DNA of 64,000 nucleotides from Paracraurococcus lichenis (GCF_030657435.1 NZ_JAUTWS010000002.1:248001-312000), one strand, 5' to 3'; shown: positions 42,757 through 57,000, counted from the stretch's first letter. Notes: a model not told the origin generated them from the sequence alone. Numbers and translations: made by a program.

Positions 42757-42863
42757 CTAAGCAAACCCCTCGGGGTTTGCGCTGCAACAAGGCCCTAAGC
42801 AGGCTTTCGCTTCAAAGGGTTGGGTCGCACGAAGTGTGGCCCAACCCGCGAAAGCCTGCTTAG
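42757..42863 (+). repeat. Dispersed palindromic repeat, copy 3 (best preserved)
   Basis: This 107-bp copy has a 9-bp hairpin GCAAACCCC/GGGGTTTGC at its left end. A 16-bp perfect inverted repeat follows, CTAAGCAGGCTTTCGC (42795-42810) with GCGAAAGCCTGCTTAG (42848-42863). Its loop contains a second stem GGGTTGGG/CCCAACCC. The ends read CTAAGCA and TGCTTAG. It lies upstream of ilvA and downstream of greA. Confidence 0.9.
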
Positions 42864-42903
42864 GCTCCGGTCCCGCCGAACGGCCCGTGCTCCGCCCATC
42901 GCC

Positions 42904-43377
42904 TCACCGGAAGGCGACCGCGGTGATCTCATAGGCCCGCGCCCCGCCCGGGGCCGGGACCTCGACGCTGTCGCCGACCTTCTTGCCGATCAGCGCCTTC
43001 GCCAGCGGGGAGGAGATGGAGATGGAGTTGTGCTTCATGTCGGCCTCATGGGCGCCGACGATGCGGTAGGTCTTCTCCTCCTCGGTCTCCTCGTCAACGA
43101 TCGTCACCCGGGCGCCGAACTTCACCTGGTTGCCGGAGAGCTTGGAGACGTCGATGACCTCGGCGGCCGGGATGATGGTCTCGAGCTCCATGATCCGGCC
43201 CTCGATGAAGGACTGCTTCTCGCGCGCCGCGTGGTATTCGGCGTTCTCCGAGAGGTCGCCATGGGCGCGGGCCTCGGCGATCGCGCGGATCACCGCCGGC
43301 CGCTCCTCGGCCTTCAGCTGCTTCAGTTCCTCTTCCAGCTTCGCCAGACCTTCCGCGGTCATGGGGAACTTCTGCAC
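42904..43377 (-). CDS. greA: Transcription elongation factor GreA
   Basis: The 157-residue protein has the N-terminal coiled coil with the acidic tip ([20 protein letters not shown]; later [16 protein letters not shown]) and the C-terminal FKBP-like domain ([32 protein letters not shown]). It rescues backtracked RNA polymerase by stimulating transcript cleavage. The start is GTG at 43377 with AAGGAAGGG upstream. It is the last gene of the carA-to-greA series; 224 bp lie between it and carB, where I see no gene. Confidence 0.96.
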   Translation of the reverse strand: MQKFPMTAEGLAKLEEELKQLKAEERPAVIRAIAEARAHGDLSENAEYHAAREKQSFIEGRIMELETIIPAAEVIDVSKLSGNQVKFGARVTIVDEETEEEKTYRIVGAHEADMKHNSISISSPLAKALIGKKVGDSVEVPAPGGARAYEITAVAFR

Positions 43378-43601
43378 GGCAAGCCCTTCCTTACGAGCAA
43401 CTCAGGTGAAGTCTGCGCGGTTCGCCCGCCGGGACGCGACGAAATTCGTCCTCCGGCCGTCCCGCCCTTCGGACGAGCGCATGCGTCACCGGGCCAGGAC
43501 GGCGAAGGAAGACCGAGCAGCCGGGCATGGGGGCGCGGGCCGCCTGAGGGCGCAGGACAATTGCACCCCGGCGGGCCGCGCCGAAACCCGACACCGTCCG
43601 C

Positions 43602-46847
<3,246 letters not shown>

Positions 46848-46861
46848 GGGGGGCGTTCCGG

Positions 46862-47053
46862 CTAGAACTGGCGTGATGGGGATTGGCCGGGGGCCAGGCA
46901 TTCGGGCCGCGTGCGGCCCTCGGGCGGCAGCAGGCGGGAGATGCCGCGGCGGGTGCGCTCCGCCTCGCATTGCGCGCGGATCTGCTCCGGCGTCGGGTCG
47001 GTGGCGCAGGCCGCGAGCAGGGCCAGCACTGCGAGGAGGAGGGCGCGGGTCAC
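46862..47053 (-). CDS. Small lipoprotein
   Basis: The 63-residue protein has a lipoprotein signal ([12 protein letters not shown], Cys about residue 16) followed by a short charged domain with two further cysteines (QCEAER and PECLAP) that could form a disulfide. I recognise no family. Its start overlaps the stop of the upstream membrane-protein gene by 4 bp, and carB begins 14 bp after it, so it is embedded in the carbamoyl-phosphate operon. Confidence 0.75.
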   Translation of the reverse strand: MTRALLLAVLALLAACATDPTPEQIRAQCEAERTRRGISRLLPPEGRTRPECLAPGQSPSRQF

Positions 47054-47313
47054 GGCCGCCGCTCCTCCCAGCGTGCCGCCAGCAGCAGGGGCGGCAGCAG
47101 CAGGACGTGGCAGAGCAGCACGAGGATCGTCGTCGGCAGCGGTTCGCCCGGCGCGGCGTACCAGGCGCTGATGCCGTTGAAGACGATGCTGATGCCCCAG
47201 GCGCGCCAGGCGGCCTGGCGCGGCGGGGAGATGCGCTTGAAGGCCATGGCGAGCACGGCGAGCGACAGCCCGGTCCAGGAGAGCGCCAGCAGGGCGACGA
47301 GGGCGATCGTCAT
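47050..47313 (-). CDS. Small membrane protein of unknown function
   Basis: The 87-residue protein has three hydrophobic segments (about residues 2-22, 34-52 and 58-78) with a positively charged loop after the first and a charged C-terminus (RWEERRP). No family is recognised. ATG 47313 overlaps the LysE-gene stop by 4 bp, and its stop overlaps the lipoprotein start. The tight overlaps on both sides support that it is real. Confidence 0.7.
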   Translation of the reverse strand: MTIALVALLALSWTGLSLAVLAMAFKRISPPRQAAWRAWGISIVFNGISAWYAAPGEPLPTTILVLLCHVLLLPPLLLAARWEERRP

Positions 47314-47945
47314 GCCGCGCGCCCCTGCGTCGCCAGCTTGAGCGCGAGCAGGCCGAGCGCCGCGCCGAGCACCCAGCGCTGCACGGCGAGCCATTCCGGC
47401 CGCTCGCCGAGGAAGCGGGCCGTCGCGGCGGAGCCCCAGACCAGCAGCGCGTCGAACAGGGTGCAGACGGCGATCTGCACGGCGCCGAGCACCGCGCCCT
47501 GCAGGAAGACGTCGCCGCGCGCGGGGTCGATGAAGGGCGGCAGCACGGCCATGTAGAAGAGCGCGACCTTCGGGTTCAGCGCCGCCGTGGCGGCGCCGAC
47601 GACGAAGAGGCGCGATGCGGGCTCCTTCGGCATCGGCCGCGGGGCGAAGAGCGGCTGGCCGCCCGGCCGCACGCTCTGCCAGGCCAGGAACAGCAGATAG
47701 GCCGCGCCGCCGAGGCGCAGCACGTCCCAGGCATAGGGGATGGCGAGCAGCGCCGCGGTGATGCCGGCGGCGGCGCAGAGCATGATGGCGAGCGAGCCCG
47801 CCTGGCAGCCGAGGAGCGAGACCATCCCCGCCCCGGTCCCCTGCGCGAGGGAGCGCGAGACGAGATAGAGCATGTTCGGCCCCGGGGTCAGGGCGAGGCC
47901 GAGCGAGAGGGCGGCGAAGACGAGGAGGGTCTCGGGGGAGGGCAC
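47310..47945 (-). CDS. LysE/RhtB-family amino acid exporter
   Basis: The 211-residue protein has six hydrophobic helices and the family N-terminus LTPGPNMLYLVSRSLAQG, plus the mid-protein NPKVALFYMAVLPPFI. Members export amino acids such as threonine, homoserine, lysine or arginine. Its place between carA and carB raises the possibility of exporting an arginine-pathway or related compound, but that is inference. It is 3 bp from the SDR stop upstream. Confidence 0.9.
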   Translation of the reverse strand: MPSPETLLVFAALSLGLALTPGPNMLYLVSRSLAQGTGAGMVSLLGCQAGSLAIMLCAAAGITAALLAIPYAWDVLRLGGAAYLLFLAWQSVRPGGQPLFAPRPMPKEPASRLFVVGAATAALNPKVALFYMAVLPPFIDPARGDVFLQGAVLGAVQIAVCTLFDALLVWGSAATARFLGERPEWLAVQRWVLGAALGLLALKLATQGRAA

Positions 47946-47948
47946 GGC

Positions 47949-48716
47949 TCAGCCGTTGACCGAGAACCCGCCATCCACCGGGATGGCGACGCCGGTGACG
48001 AAGGCGGCCGCGTCGCTGGCGAGGAAGGCGGCGATGCCCTCGAAATCCTTCGGGTCGCCCCAGCGGCCCTTCGGCGTGCGCGCCAGGACATTGGCGTTCA
48101 GCGTCGGCATGTCGGCCCGCGCCTTGCGCGTCAGGTCCGTGTCGATCCAGCCGGGCAGCAGGCAGTTCACCGTGATGCCGTCGGGGCCCCAGGCGACCGC
48201 CATGGACTTCGTCATCTGCACCACGCCGCCCTTCGACGCGCCATAGGCGGCGTGGAAGGGCAGGCCGAAGATGGAGAGCATGGAGCCGTTGTTGATGACA
48301 CGCCCGGCGCCGCCCGCCTTCAGGTGCGGATGCGCCGCCTTGCTGGCCAGCATGGCGCTGGTCAGGTTGGTCGCGATCACCTGGTGCCAGTCGGCGAGGT
48401 CATAGACCTCCGGCCGGTTGCGGATGTTGATCCCGGCATTGTTGACCAGGATGTCGAGCCGCCCGAAGCGCGCCACGGTTGCCGCCACTATGGCGTTGAC
48501 GCTGGCCTCCTCGGTCACGTCCGCCACCACGCTGTCGGCCTCGGCGCCGAGCGCGCGGAGTTCGGCAACCGCGGCCTCGTTCTTGTCCTGCTTGCGGCCG
48601 GCCACCATGACGGCGGCGCCGGCCTTCGCCAGCCCGCGGGCGAGGCCGAGGCCGATGCCGCCATTGCCGCCGGTGACGAGGCCGACGCGGCCCTTCAGGT
48701 CGAACATCCCGGTCAT
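47949..48716 (-). CDS. Short-chain dehydrogenase/reductase
   Basis: The 255-residue SDR has VTGGNGGIGLGLARGLA cofactor loop, Arg-Lys after beta 2 (VAGRKQDK) favouring NADP(H), NNAGINIRNR, the Ser of NNGSMLS and YGASK. It resembles gluconate 5-dehydrogenase and 2-deoxygluconate dehydrogenase. Its ATG overlaps the carA stop by 4 bp, which ties its translation to carA. A link between this oxidoreductase and carbamoyl-phosphate synthesis is not known to me. Confidence 0.9.
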   Translation of the reverse strand: MTGMFDLKGRVGLVTGGNGGIGLGLARGLAKAGAAVMVAGRKQDKNEAAVAELRALGAEADSVVADVTEEASVNAIVAATVARFGRLDILVNNAGINIRNRPEVYDLADWHQVIATNLTSAMLASKAAHPHLKAGGAGRVINNGSMLSIFGLPFHAAYGASKGGVVQMTKSMAVAWGPDGITVNCLLPGWIDTDLTRKARADMPTLNANVLARTPKGRWGDPKDFEGIAAFLASDAAAFVTGVAIPVDGGFSVNG

Positions 48717-50179
48717 CCCCCCTTGGTCTTCTCGATCAGGTCCACGAAGCGGTGGAACAGGTAGTGGCTGTCCGTCGGGCCCGGCGAGGCTTCCGGATGG
48801 TACTGCACCGAGAAGGCCGGACGGTCGGTCGCGGCCAGCCCTTCGTTCGAGCCGTCGAAGAGTGAGACATGCGTCACGCGCACGTTGGAGGGCAGGCTGC
48901 GCTCGTCCACCGCGAAGCCGTGATTCTGGCTGGTGATCTCGACCTTCCCCGTGGTCAGGTCCTTGACGGGTTGGTTGGCGCCGCGGTGGCCGCGGTCGAG
49001 CTTGTAGGTCTTCCCGCCGAGGGCGAGGCCGAGCAACTGGTGGCCGAGGCAGATGCCGAAGACCGGCACGCGCTTCTCCAGCACCTCGCGGATCGCCGGC
49101 ACGGCATATTCGCCGGTCGCCGCCGGGTCGCCGGGGCCGTTCGAGAGGAAGACGCCGTCGGGATCGTGTCGCAGGATCTCCTCGGCGGTCGCGGTCGCCG
49201 GCACCACCGTGACGTCGAGGCCGGCGGCGGCGAGGCAGCGCAGGATGTTGCGCTTGGCGCCGTAATCCACCGCGACCACTTTGTGCTTCGGCGCCGCCTG
49301 CCGGCCGAAGCCCCCCGCCGGGGAGCGGTAAAGCTCAGGAGTCCAGGCCCATTCCGTCTCGTCCCAGTGATAGGGCTGGCGGCACGAGACTTCCTTGGCG
49401 AGGTCCATCCCCTCCAGCCCCGGCCAGGCCGCCGCCTGGGCGCGCAGCGCGGCCAGGTCGAAGCGGCCATCGGCGGGAAAGCAGATCACGCCGTTCGGCG
49501 GCCCGCCGTCGCGGATGCGCACGGTCAGCGCGCGGGTGTCGAGGCCGGCGATGCCCGGCACGTCATGGCTCTTCAGCCAGAGGTCGAGGTGGCGGGTGGA
49601 GCGCCAGTTGGCCGGCTCCGTCACGTCCTGCTTGACGACGAGGCCGCGGGCGACCGGCGTCGCCGCCTCCAGGTCCTCGGCATTGGTGCCGACATTGCCG
49701 ATATGCGGGAAGGTGAAGGTGATGATCTGCCCGGCATAGGAGGGGTCGGTCAGGGTCTCCTGGTAGCCCGTCATGCCGGTGTTGAAGCAGACCTCCGCCA
49801 CCGGGGCCTTGCCGGCCGGGGTATGGGCGCCGAAGCCGCGGCCCCAGAAGACGCTGCCGTCGCCGAGGACGAGGCAGGCGGTCGCGCCCTCGGGCACGCG
49901 GGTCTCCTGCATGCCCGAGGGGACGGCGTCGGGGGCGGTCTCGGTCTGGGGCATGGGGGTCTCCGCGCGGGACTCGGGGGCGCCAAAGGGGGTGGTATGG
50001 GGCGCGCCGGGAAGGTCGGACAGGGACAGGCCGGTGGCGGCCAGGATGGAGGGCCAGTGCCGGGGCGGGATGGCGCGCGCCTGGCGCCATTTGCGCACCG
50101 CCTCGGTCCCGATGCCGCAACGCTGCGCCGCGGCATCCGGGCCACCGAGCAGGGCGATGATATCTTCGACCGTCCGCAT
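48713..50179 (-). CDS. carA: Carbamoyl-phosphate synthase small subunit with N-terminal helix-turn-helix domain
   Basis: The 488-residue protein has two parts. Residues 1-56 (MRTVEDIIALLGG ... CGIGTEAVRKWRQARAIPPRHW) look like a Cro/YdaS-type helix-turn-helix; residues 57-96 are a Pro/Thr/Glu-rich linker. From residue 97 the normal CarA follows: N-terminal domain, then the glutamine amidotransferase with nucleophile Cys in FGICLGHQLLGLALGG and His-Glu in YHPEASPGP. CarA supplies ammonia to CarB. Usual CarA is about 380-400 residues, so about 95 are extra. An internal ATG at 49954 has a strong GGAGA site and could yield a normal-length form. Twin dyads upstream suggest that the extra domain binds its own promoter. 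Confidence 0.92.
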   Translation of the reverse strand: MRTVEDIIALLGGPDAAAQRCGIGTEAVRKWRQARAIPPRHWPSILAATGLSLSDLPGAPHTTPFGAPESRAETPMPQTETAPDAVPSGMQETRVPEGATACLVLGDGSVFWGRGFGAHTPAGKAPVAEVCFNTGMTGYQETLTDPSYAGQIITFTFPHIGNVGTNAEDLEAATPVARGLVVKQDVTEPANWRSTRHLDLWLKSHDVPGIAGLDTRALTVRIRDGGPPNGVICFPADGRFDLAALRAQAAAWPGLEGMDLAKEVSCRQPYHWDETEWAWTPELYRSPAGGFGRQAAPKHKVVAVDYGAKRNILRCLAAAGLDVTVVPATATAEEILRHDPDGVFLSNGPGDPAATGEYAVPAIREVLEKRVPVFGICLGHQLLGLALGGKTYKLDRGHRGANQPVKDLTTGKVEITSQNHGFAVDERSLPSNVRVTHVSLFDGSNEGLAATDRPAFSVQYHPEASPGPTDSHYLFHRFVDLIEKTKGG

Positions 50180-50186
50180 GCCCGGA

Positions 50187-50215
50187 GATCTATGGGAAAC
50201 CAGTTCCCAGTTCAA
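50187..50215 (-). promoter_or_regulatory. Possible carA promoter
   Basis: On the minus strand TTGAAC (50210-50215) and TAGATC (50187-50192) are separated by 17 bp, and the spacer is exactly operator O1. The -10 match is weak (3 of 6). Transcription would begin next to ATG 50179, giving a nearly leaderless long form. Confidence 0.35.
50193..50209. promoter_or_regulatory. Operator O1 of carA, TGGGAA-N5-TTCCCA
   Basis: The 17 bp TGGGAAACCAGTTCCCA form a perfect 6-bp dyad with a 5-bp centre, ending 13 bp before the long-form ATG. It would lie between the -35 and -10 boxes of the possible carA promoter. Confidence 0.65.
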
Positions 50216-50231
50216 TGCTCAATCCGGCGAC

Positions 50232-50248
50232 TGGGAAATCTCTTCCCA
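50232..50248. promoter_or_regulatory. Operator O2 of carA/yqeY spacer, TGGGAA-N5-TTCCCA
   Basis: The 17 bp TGGGAAATCTCTTCCCA repeat the O1 design, here extended to 7-bp arms by flanking C and G. Its centre is 39 bp from that of O1. It lies 82 bp before the divergent yqeY start, so it could affect both directions. Confidence 0.65.
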
Positions 50249-50330
50249 GGCGTCCGGCGCAGCGCTTCCCCATCCCGTGGCCCGGCATGCTAAAGGCCGC
50301 GGCCCATCGGAATACAGAAGGACTGCCGCC

Positions 50331-50795
50331 ATGGCCGAGGACCTCCGCACCCGCTTCACCGAGGCGCTGAAGGCCGCGATGCTCGGCAGGGACACCGCGA
50401 AGACCTCCACGATGCGGATGATCCTGGCCAAGCTGAAGGACACCGACATCGCCGCCCGCCCCTCCGGCGTGGACAAGGTGCCCGACGAGCAGATCGTCGC
50501 CATGCTGCGCGGCATGGCGAAGTCCCGCCGCGAATCGGTGGACCTCTACCGCCAGGGCGGGCGGGAGGAACTGGCCGCGAAGGAGGAGGCGGAGATCGCC
50601 GTCATCGAAGCCTTCCTGCCGCAGCAGATGGACGAGGCCGCGACCCGGGCCGCCATCCAGGCCGCGATCGCCGAATCCGGTGCCACCGGCATCAAGGAGA
50701 TGGGCAAGGTCATGGCCGTGCTGCGGGCGAAGCACGCCGCGAGCATGGATCTCGGCAAGGCGGGGCCGCTGGTGAAGGCGGCGCTCGGCGGGTAA
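50331..50795 (+). CDS. yqeY: GatB/YqeY-domain protein
   Basis: The 154-residue helical protein matches YqeY: LRTRFTEALKAAMLGRDTAK, LRMILAKLKDTDIA-like helix and the C-terminal GATGIKEMGKVMAVLR. It resembles the tail domain of GatB, which contacts tRNA in the amidotransferase, but its own role is unsettled. AGAAGGA precedes the ATG. It heads the yqeY-dnaG-rpoD series and is divergent from carA across a 151-bp spacer holding both operators. Confidence 0.93.
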   Translation: MAEDLRTRFTEALKAAMLGRDTAKTSTMRMILAKLKDTDIAARPSGVDKVPDEQIVAMLRGMAKSRRESVDLYRQGGREELAAKEEAEIAVIEAFLPQQMDEAATRAAIQAAIAESGATGIKEMGKVMAVLRAKHAASMDLGKAGPLVKAALGG

Positions 50796-50798
50796 GGG

Positions 50799-50930
50799 CG
50801 GGAGGGGAGGGAACTCCCCTCCCGCACCCACCCCACCTTTTTCTGTGAGTCTGGACGCTGAAACAGCGGACTCGGAGAAAAAGGAGGGATGTGGGGGTAC
50901 GGGGGGAAGGGAGTTCCCTCCCTTCCCCCC
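50799..50930. repeat. Hairpin array between yqeY and dnaG (intergenic family 2, copy B)
   Basis: Three stems lie here: CGGGAGGGGAG/CTCCCCTCCCG (50799-50824), a central CGCTG-AAA-CAGCG, and a perfect 13-bp GGGGGGAAGGGAG/CTCCCTTCCCCCC (50901-50930). The two halves of the region are imperfect inverted copies of each other, and CTTTTT-CTGTGAGTC resembles the array at 11864. Confidence 0.7.
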
Positions 50931-50954
50931 GGGCAACCCGCATAATAGAGGCCC

Positions 50955-52838
50955 ATGGCCCTCCCGCCCGCCTTCCTCGACGAACTCCGCGCCCGCACCC
51001 CGCTGCATGGGCTGATCGGCCGCAAGACGCGCCTGGCCCGCAACGGCCGGCAATGGAAAGGCTGCTGCCCCTTCCACAACGAGAAGACGCCGAGCTTCTA
51101 CGTCTACGACGACCATTTCCACTGCTTCGGCTGCGGCGCCCATGGCGACGCCCTCACCTTCCTCATGCGGGCGGAGGGCGCCTCCTTCCCCGAGGCGGTG
51201 GAGCGACTCGCCGCCGAGGCCGGGATGGAGGTGCCGAAGCCCACCCCCCAGGTTGCGGCGCGGGAGAAGCGGGCGCGCGACCTGCATGGCGTGCTGGCCG
51301 CGGCCGAGGCGGCCTATCGTCGCCGCCTCTTCCTGCCGGAGGGGCGGGCGGCGCTCGACTATCTCCGCAAGCGCGGCCTCTCCGACGAGACCATCGCCCG
51401 CTTCGGCCTCGGCTGGTCCGGCGAGGGGCGCGGGGCGCTGGCGGCCGAGCTGAAAGCCGAGGGGATCGAGCCGCCGCAACTCGTCGCCGCCGGCCTGATG
51501 AAGCCGCGCGACCCGGACCGGCCGGAGGCCGGGCTCTCCGACATGTTCTTCGGCCGCGTCATGTTCCCGATCCGCGACCGCCGCGGCCGGACCATCTCCT
51601 TCGGCGGTCGCATCCTGGGTGACGGGCAGCCGAAATACGTCAACGGTCCGGAAACCGAGCTCTTCCACAAGCGGCAGGGGCTCTACGGGCTCGACCTGGC
51701 GCGGGAAGGGGCCTTCCGCGGGGCCGCGCTGCTGGTTGTCGAGGGCTATATGGACGTCATCGCCCTGCACCAGGCCGGCTTCAGCGGGGCGGTGGCGCCG
51801 CTCGGGACGGCGCTGACGGCGGAGCAGCTCGAGCTGATCTGGCAACTCAGCCCGGAGCCGGTGCTGTGCTTCGATGGCGATGCCGCCGGCGCCCGCGCCG
51901 CGGCCCGCGCGGCGGACCTCGCCCTGCCGCTGCTGAGCCCTGAGCGCAGCCTGAAGCTGGCGACGCTGACGGGCGGCGAGGACCCCGACACGCTCCTCCG
52001 CAAGGGCGGGCCGCGCGCCTTCCAGCCGGTGCTGGACGCGGCGAAGCCCCTCTCGGCGGCGCTCTACGACCTGCTGACGGCCGGCCGGCCCCGGCAGACG
52101 CCGGAGCAGCGGACGGTGCTGCGCAACCTGCTGGAGGAGGCGGCGCGGCGGATCCCCGACAAGGTGCTGTCGGGCGACTATCGCCGCACCCTGCTGGACC
52201 GCCTCTTCGCGGAAACCCGGCGGCCCTTCGCCCCCGCCGGCCCCCGTCGCCGCCCCTGGCCCGGCCGGGGGGAGCGGCCCATGGGCATCCCCAATCCGCC
52301 AAGGGCTCCCATCGACCTGCCGGGCATCCAGCTTGAGCGCGCCCGTAACCTTCTCGCGATCCTGCTCCGCCATCCGCTGCTGCTGCCGGAGGTGGAGGAG
52401 TCCCTGATGACGCTCGACCTGCCGGAGGGCGATTGCCGGGCACTCCGGACTGCCATGCTGGACTGGCTGGCGGCGGCGGAAACGCTTGACTCGGCAGCCT
52501 TGACAGGCCACCTCGCCCAATGCGGGATGGGGAATGCTGTCAACTGGGCCACCCGGGCCACTGGGCTCTGCGCCGCGGCGCATCCCGCGGCCCAGCCGAA
52601 GGAGGCACTGGACGGCTGGTGGTATTTCTTCGGCCTGCTGCGAGGCGAGGCGGAACTGCTGGACGATCTGGCCAGGGCTGAACGGCGTCTTGCCGAGACA
52701 TTCGACCCGGATGCGCAGCGGCAGGTGATCCGGCTGAAGGGCGTGCTCGATGCTTTCCGGAGCGGCGAGTTCGACCCCGCGCTGGACGAGGGGCCCGTCC
52801 CGGGTCCCAAGGCATCGCGTGCAGATACCATAGGGTAG
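50955..52838 (+). CDS. dnaG: DNA primase
   Basis: The 627-residue primase has the zinc-binding CHC2 domain with Cys38, His41, Cys57 and Cys60. The TOPRIM core follows ([18 protein letters not shown]; later [15 protein letters not shown]), and the C-terminal DnaB-interacting domain is last. It makes RNA primers at the replication fork. AGAGG stands close to the ATG. It lies between yqeY and rpoD as in the macromolecular-synthesis operon of many alphaproteobacteria. Confidence 0.97.
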   Translation: MALPPAFLDELRARTPLHGLIGRKTRLARNGRQWKGCCPFHNEKTPSFYVYDDHFHCFGCGAHGDALTFLMRAEGASFPEAVERLAAEAGMEVPKPTPQVAAREKRARDLHGVLAAAEAAYRRRLFLPEGRAALDYLRKRGLSDETIARFGLGWSGEGRGALAAELKAEGIEPPQLVAAGLMKPRDPDRPEAGLSDMFFGRVMFPIRDRRGRTISFGGRILGDGQPKYVNGPETELFHKRQGLYGLDLAREGAFRGAALLVVEGYMDVIALHQAGFSGAVAPLGTALTAEQLELIWQLSPEPVLCFDGDAAGARAAARAADLALPLLSPERSLKLATLTGGEDPDTLLRKGGPRAFQPVLDAAKPLSAALYDLLTAGRPRQTPEQRTVLRNLLEEAARRIPDKVLSGDYRRTLLDRLFAETRRPFAPAGPRRRPWPGRGERPMGIPNPPRAPIDLPGIQLERARNLLAILLRHPLLLPEVEESLMTLDLPEGDCRALRTAMLDWLAAAETLDSAALTGHLAQCGMGNAVNWATRATGLCAAAHPAAQPKEALDGWWYFFGLLRGEAELLDDLARAERRLAETFDPDAQRQVIRLKGVLDAFRSGEFDPALDEGPVPGPKASRADTIG

Positions 52839-52899
52839 AGGGACCTCGATCGCGCGCCCTGTGGGGCGGGGCGCGCGGCGCGTCGATGGAGCGGACGGT

Positions 52900-54822
<1,923 letters not shown>

Positions 54823-54890
54823 GCCCGGCGTCTGGCCACATGACGCCCGCCATGCGAGGAACATGGCGGGAAAGTCCAAGGGGTCCGCGC

Positions 54891-55469
54891 GTGGCGGTGA
54901 GCATGGCGTCGGAGACGATCATCCCGGTCGCGGTGGACGTGACCTTCCTCCGCATGGACCGCCCGCCGGAGGCGGCGGCGCCCGCGCTGCCGCCGGATGC
55001 CGGCGTGGTCCGGGCGGTGCGCTGCACCACCGGCTTCTACCGCTACCTCTACCACACCGTCGGCCACGACTATGTCTGGTGGCTGCGGCGCACCCTGCCG
55101 GATGCGGAACTGGCGGCGATCCTCGCGGACCGGGGCGTCACCATCCATGTCCTCTACCGCGACGGCGAGCCGGCCGGCTTCTACGAGCTCGACCGGCGCA
55201 ACCGGCCCTCCATCAACCTGGCCTATTTCGGGCTCATGCCGCATGCCATCGGGCAGGGGATGGGCCGCGCCTTCCTGCGCCATGCGGTGGATACCGCCTG
55301 GGCCGAGCAGCCGCGCGCCCTGACGGTGAATACCTGCACCGCCGACCATAGGCGGGCGCTGCCCAACTACCACGCGGTCGGCTTCGGCCGGCTGCGGACG
55401 GTGCGGGAGATCTGGCAGGTGCCGGCGCGGCTCGGCTTGCCGATCCCGGAGCGGCTGCGCTACCGCTGA
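54891..55469 (+). CDS. GNAT-family acetyltransferase
   Basis: The 192-residue protein has a GNAT core: beta strands around GVTIHVLYRDGEPAGFYEL, the acetyl-CoA loop MPHAIGQGMGRAFLRHAV, then VNTCTADHRRALPNYHAVGF. The acceptor is unknown. I take GTG at 54891 because AAGGGG lies 7 nt ahead; ATG at 54903 is also possible. A 9-bp hairpin CCCGCCATG/CATGGCGGG lies 20 bp upstream and could touch the ribosome site region. Confidence 0.85.
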   Translation: MAVSMASETIIPVAVDVTFLRMDRPPEAAAPALPPDAGVVRAVRCTTGFYRYLYHTVGHDYVWWLRRTLPDAELAAILADRGVTIHVLYRDGEPAGFYELDRRNRPSINLAYFGLMPHAIGQGMGRAFLRHAVDTAWAEQPRALTVNTCTADHRRALPNYHAVGFGRLRTVREIWQVPARLGLPIPERLRYR

Positions 55470-55562
55470 CGCCCGCGCCGGACGCCGTCGGACGGGTGCC
55501 GGGCAGACAACCCGGCCGGTCGGACGCTAGGCTGACGCCAGCCGAGACGGGGGAAGCGCGCC

Positions 55563-56552
55563 ATGAAGGTCGGCCTGTTCCTGAACACCCAGTTCCCCGA
55601 GGGCGACGACCTCCGCGCCCGCATGCCGGAGCTTGTCGAGCAGGTGCGGCTGGCGCGGCAATCAGGCTTCGCCTCGCTCTGGTTCCCCGACCACTACCTC
55701 ATCGGGCCGGTGCAGATGCCGCAGCCCATGCTGCTGATGGCCTGGTTGCTGCGAGAGGCGGAGGGGATGACCATCGGCCCCAATATCCGCATCCTGCCGC
55801 TGCTGAACCCGGTGCTGGTGGCCGAGGAGGCGGCGACCATGGACCTGCTCTCCGGCGGCCGCTACGTGCTCGGCGCCGGCCTCGGCTACCGGGAGACCGA
55901 GTTCACCGCCTTCGGCGTCCCGGTCCAGGAGCGCGCGCCGCGCTTCGCCGAGCAGATCGGGCTGCTGCGCCGCCTCTGGACCGAGGAGAAGGTCACCCAC
56001 AGGGGCCGCTTCTACACTGTGGAGGAGGCCTCCCTCTCCTGCCGTCCGGTCACGCCGGGCGGGCCGCCGATCTATGTCGCGGCGCAGGTCGAGGCCGCGA
56101 TCCGGCGCGCCGCGCGCCTGGGTGATGCCTGGCTGATCGTCAATTCCTCGGCGCTCGATGTGGTGGTGCCGCAGATGCAGGTCTATCGCGCCGCGCTGGC
56201 CGAGGCCGGCCGGACGCCGCGGGAATTCCCGATCGCGCGGGAATGCTATGTCGGCACCTCCCACGCCACGGCCTTCGAGGAATGCCGGGCGGCGCTGCAC
56301 TACAAATACGCGGCCTATGCCTCCTGGGGTCTCGGCCGCGGCAGCACCGACGCCGAGATGTTCGGCATGCCCTTCGAGCAGTTCGTGCGCGACCGCTTCA
56401 TCATCGGCGACGAGGTCTCGGTGAAGGAGGAGATCGCGCGCTACCGCGAGGCGCTGGGCGTGGACCACTTCATCATGCGCCTGCAATGGCCGGGCCTGCC
56501 GCAGGAGCGGGTGCTGGGCAGCATCGAGCGGCTGGGTCGCATCTTCGGCTGA
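55563..56552 (+). CDS. LLM-class flavin-dependent oxidoreductase
   Basis: The 329-residue protein is a bacterial-luciferase-like TIM barrel: KVGLFLNTQFPEGDDL, SLWFPDHYLI, LLSGGRYVLGAGLGYRETEF, then RFYTVEEASLSCRPV. Members use FMN or F420 in monooxygenation or dehydrogenation; the substrate is unknown. GGGGGAAG precedes the ATG. It appears to be alone. Confidence 0.9.
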   Translation: MKVGLFLNTQFPEGDDLRARMPELVEQVRLARQSGFASLWFPDHYLIGPVQMPQPMLLMAWLLREAEGMTIGPNIRILPLLNPVLVAEEAATMDLLSGGRYVLGAGLGYRETEFTAFGVPVQERAPRFAEQIGLLRRLWTEEKVTHRGRFYTVEEASLSCRPVTPGGPPIYVAAQVEAAIRRAARLGDAWLIVNSSALDVVVPQMQVYRAALAEAGRTPREFPIARECYVGTSHATAFEECRAALHYKYAAYASWGLGRGSTDAEMFGMPFEQFVRDRFIIGDEVSVKEEIARYREALGVDHFIMRLQWPGLPQERVLGSIERLGRIFG

Positions 56553-56711
56553 CCGGGCCGGGACGTGGGCACCGGCCTGCCGGGAGCCGGGCGGGCAGCG
56601 GGCGGCCGCGGCGCATCCGGGGGAGGGCAGGCCATCCAGGACCGCCAGGCGGCCGGCCGGGTCCTCTTCGCCGGGCTCACCTCTCGCCGCCGCCCGCCAG
56701 CGGCATCGATG

Positions 56712-56936
56712 TCATGGCGTGGCCGCCGGCAGGCGCGCTGGCGGCACCCGAAGGGTCCGGACGCGTTCGAACACCGCCTCGTCCATCTCCCGTCGAGCCT
56801 CATGGAACGGTCCCGACCATCCGCCGACCACCTCCGCCCGCCGCTTCTCCGCCCGCAGGGCGATGATGGCGGGCAGGCTGCCGCAGGCCAGCAGCACCAG
56901 GCCGAGGAGGGACAGGCTCGCATCGATCTCAGTCAT
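56712..56936 (-). CDS. Small membrane-anchored protein
   Basis: The 74-residue protein has one N-terminal hydrophobic helix (about residues 8-27) and a basic cytoplasmic-looking tail (RAEKRRAEVVGGW; RREMDEAVFERVRTLR). The ribosome site is excellent (AGGAGG, 5 nt before ATG 56936), which is the main evidence that it is real. No family is recognised. The flanking 159 bp downstream (56553-56711) hold nothing I can name. Confidence 0.6.
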   Translation of the reverse strand: MTEIDASLSLLGLVLLACGSLPAIIALRAEKRRAEVVGGWSGPFHEARREMDEAVFERVRTLRVPPARLPAATP

Positions 56937-57000
56937 CGGAACCTCCTGTGCGCCGGGGCCCTTCCGCCCCGCGCCGATGCCGGACCATCGCAGCCCCTGC

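Noticed and set aside
54846..54870. Hairpin after rpoD as its terminator
   Set aside because: The 9-bp stem is good, but neither strand has a T-run after it.
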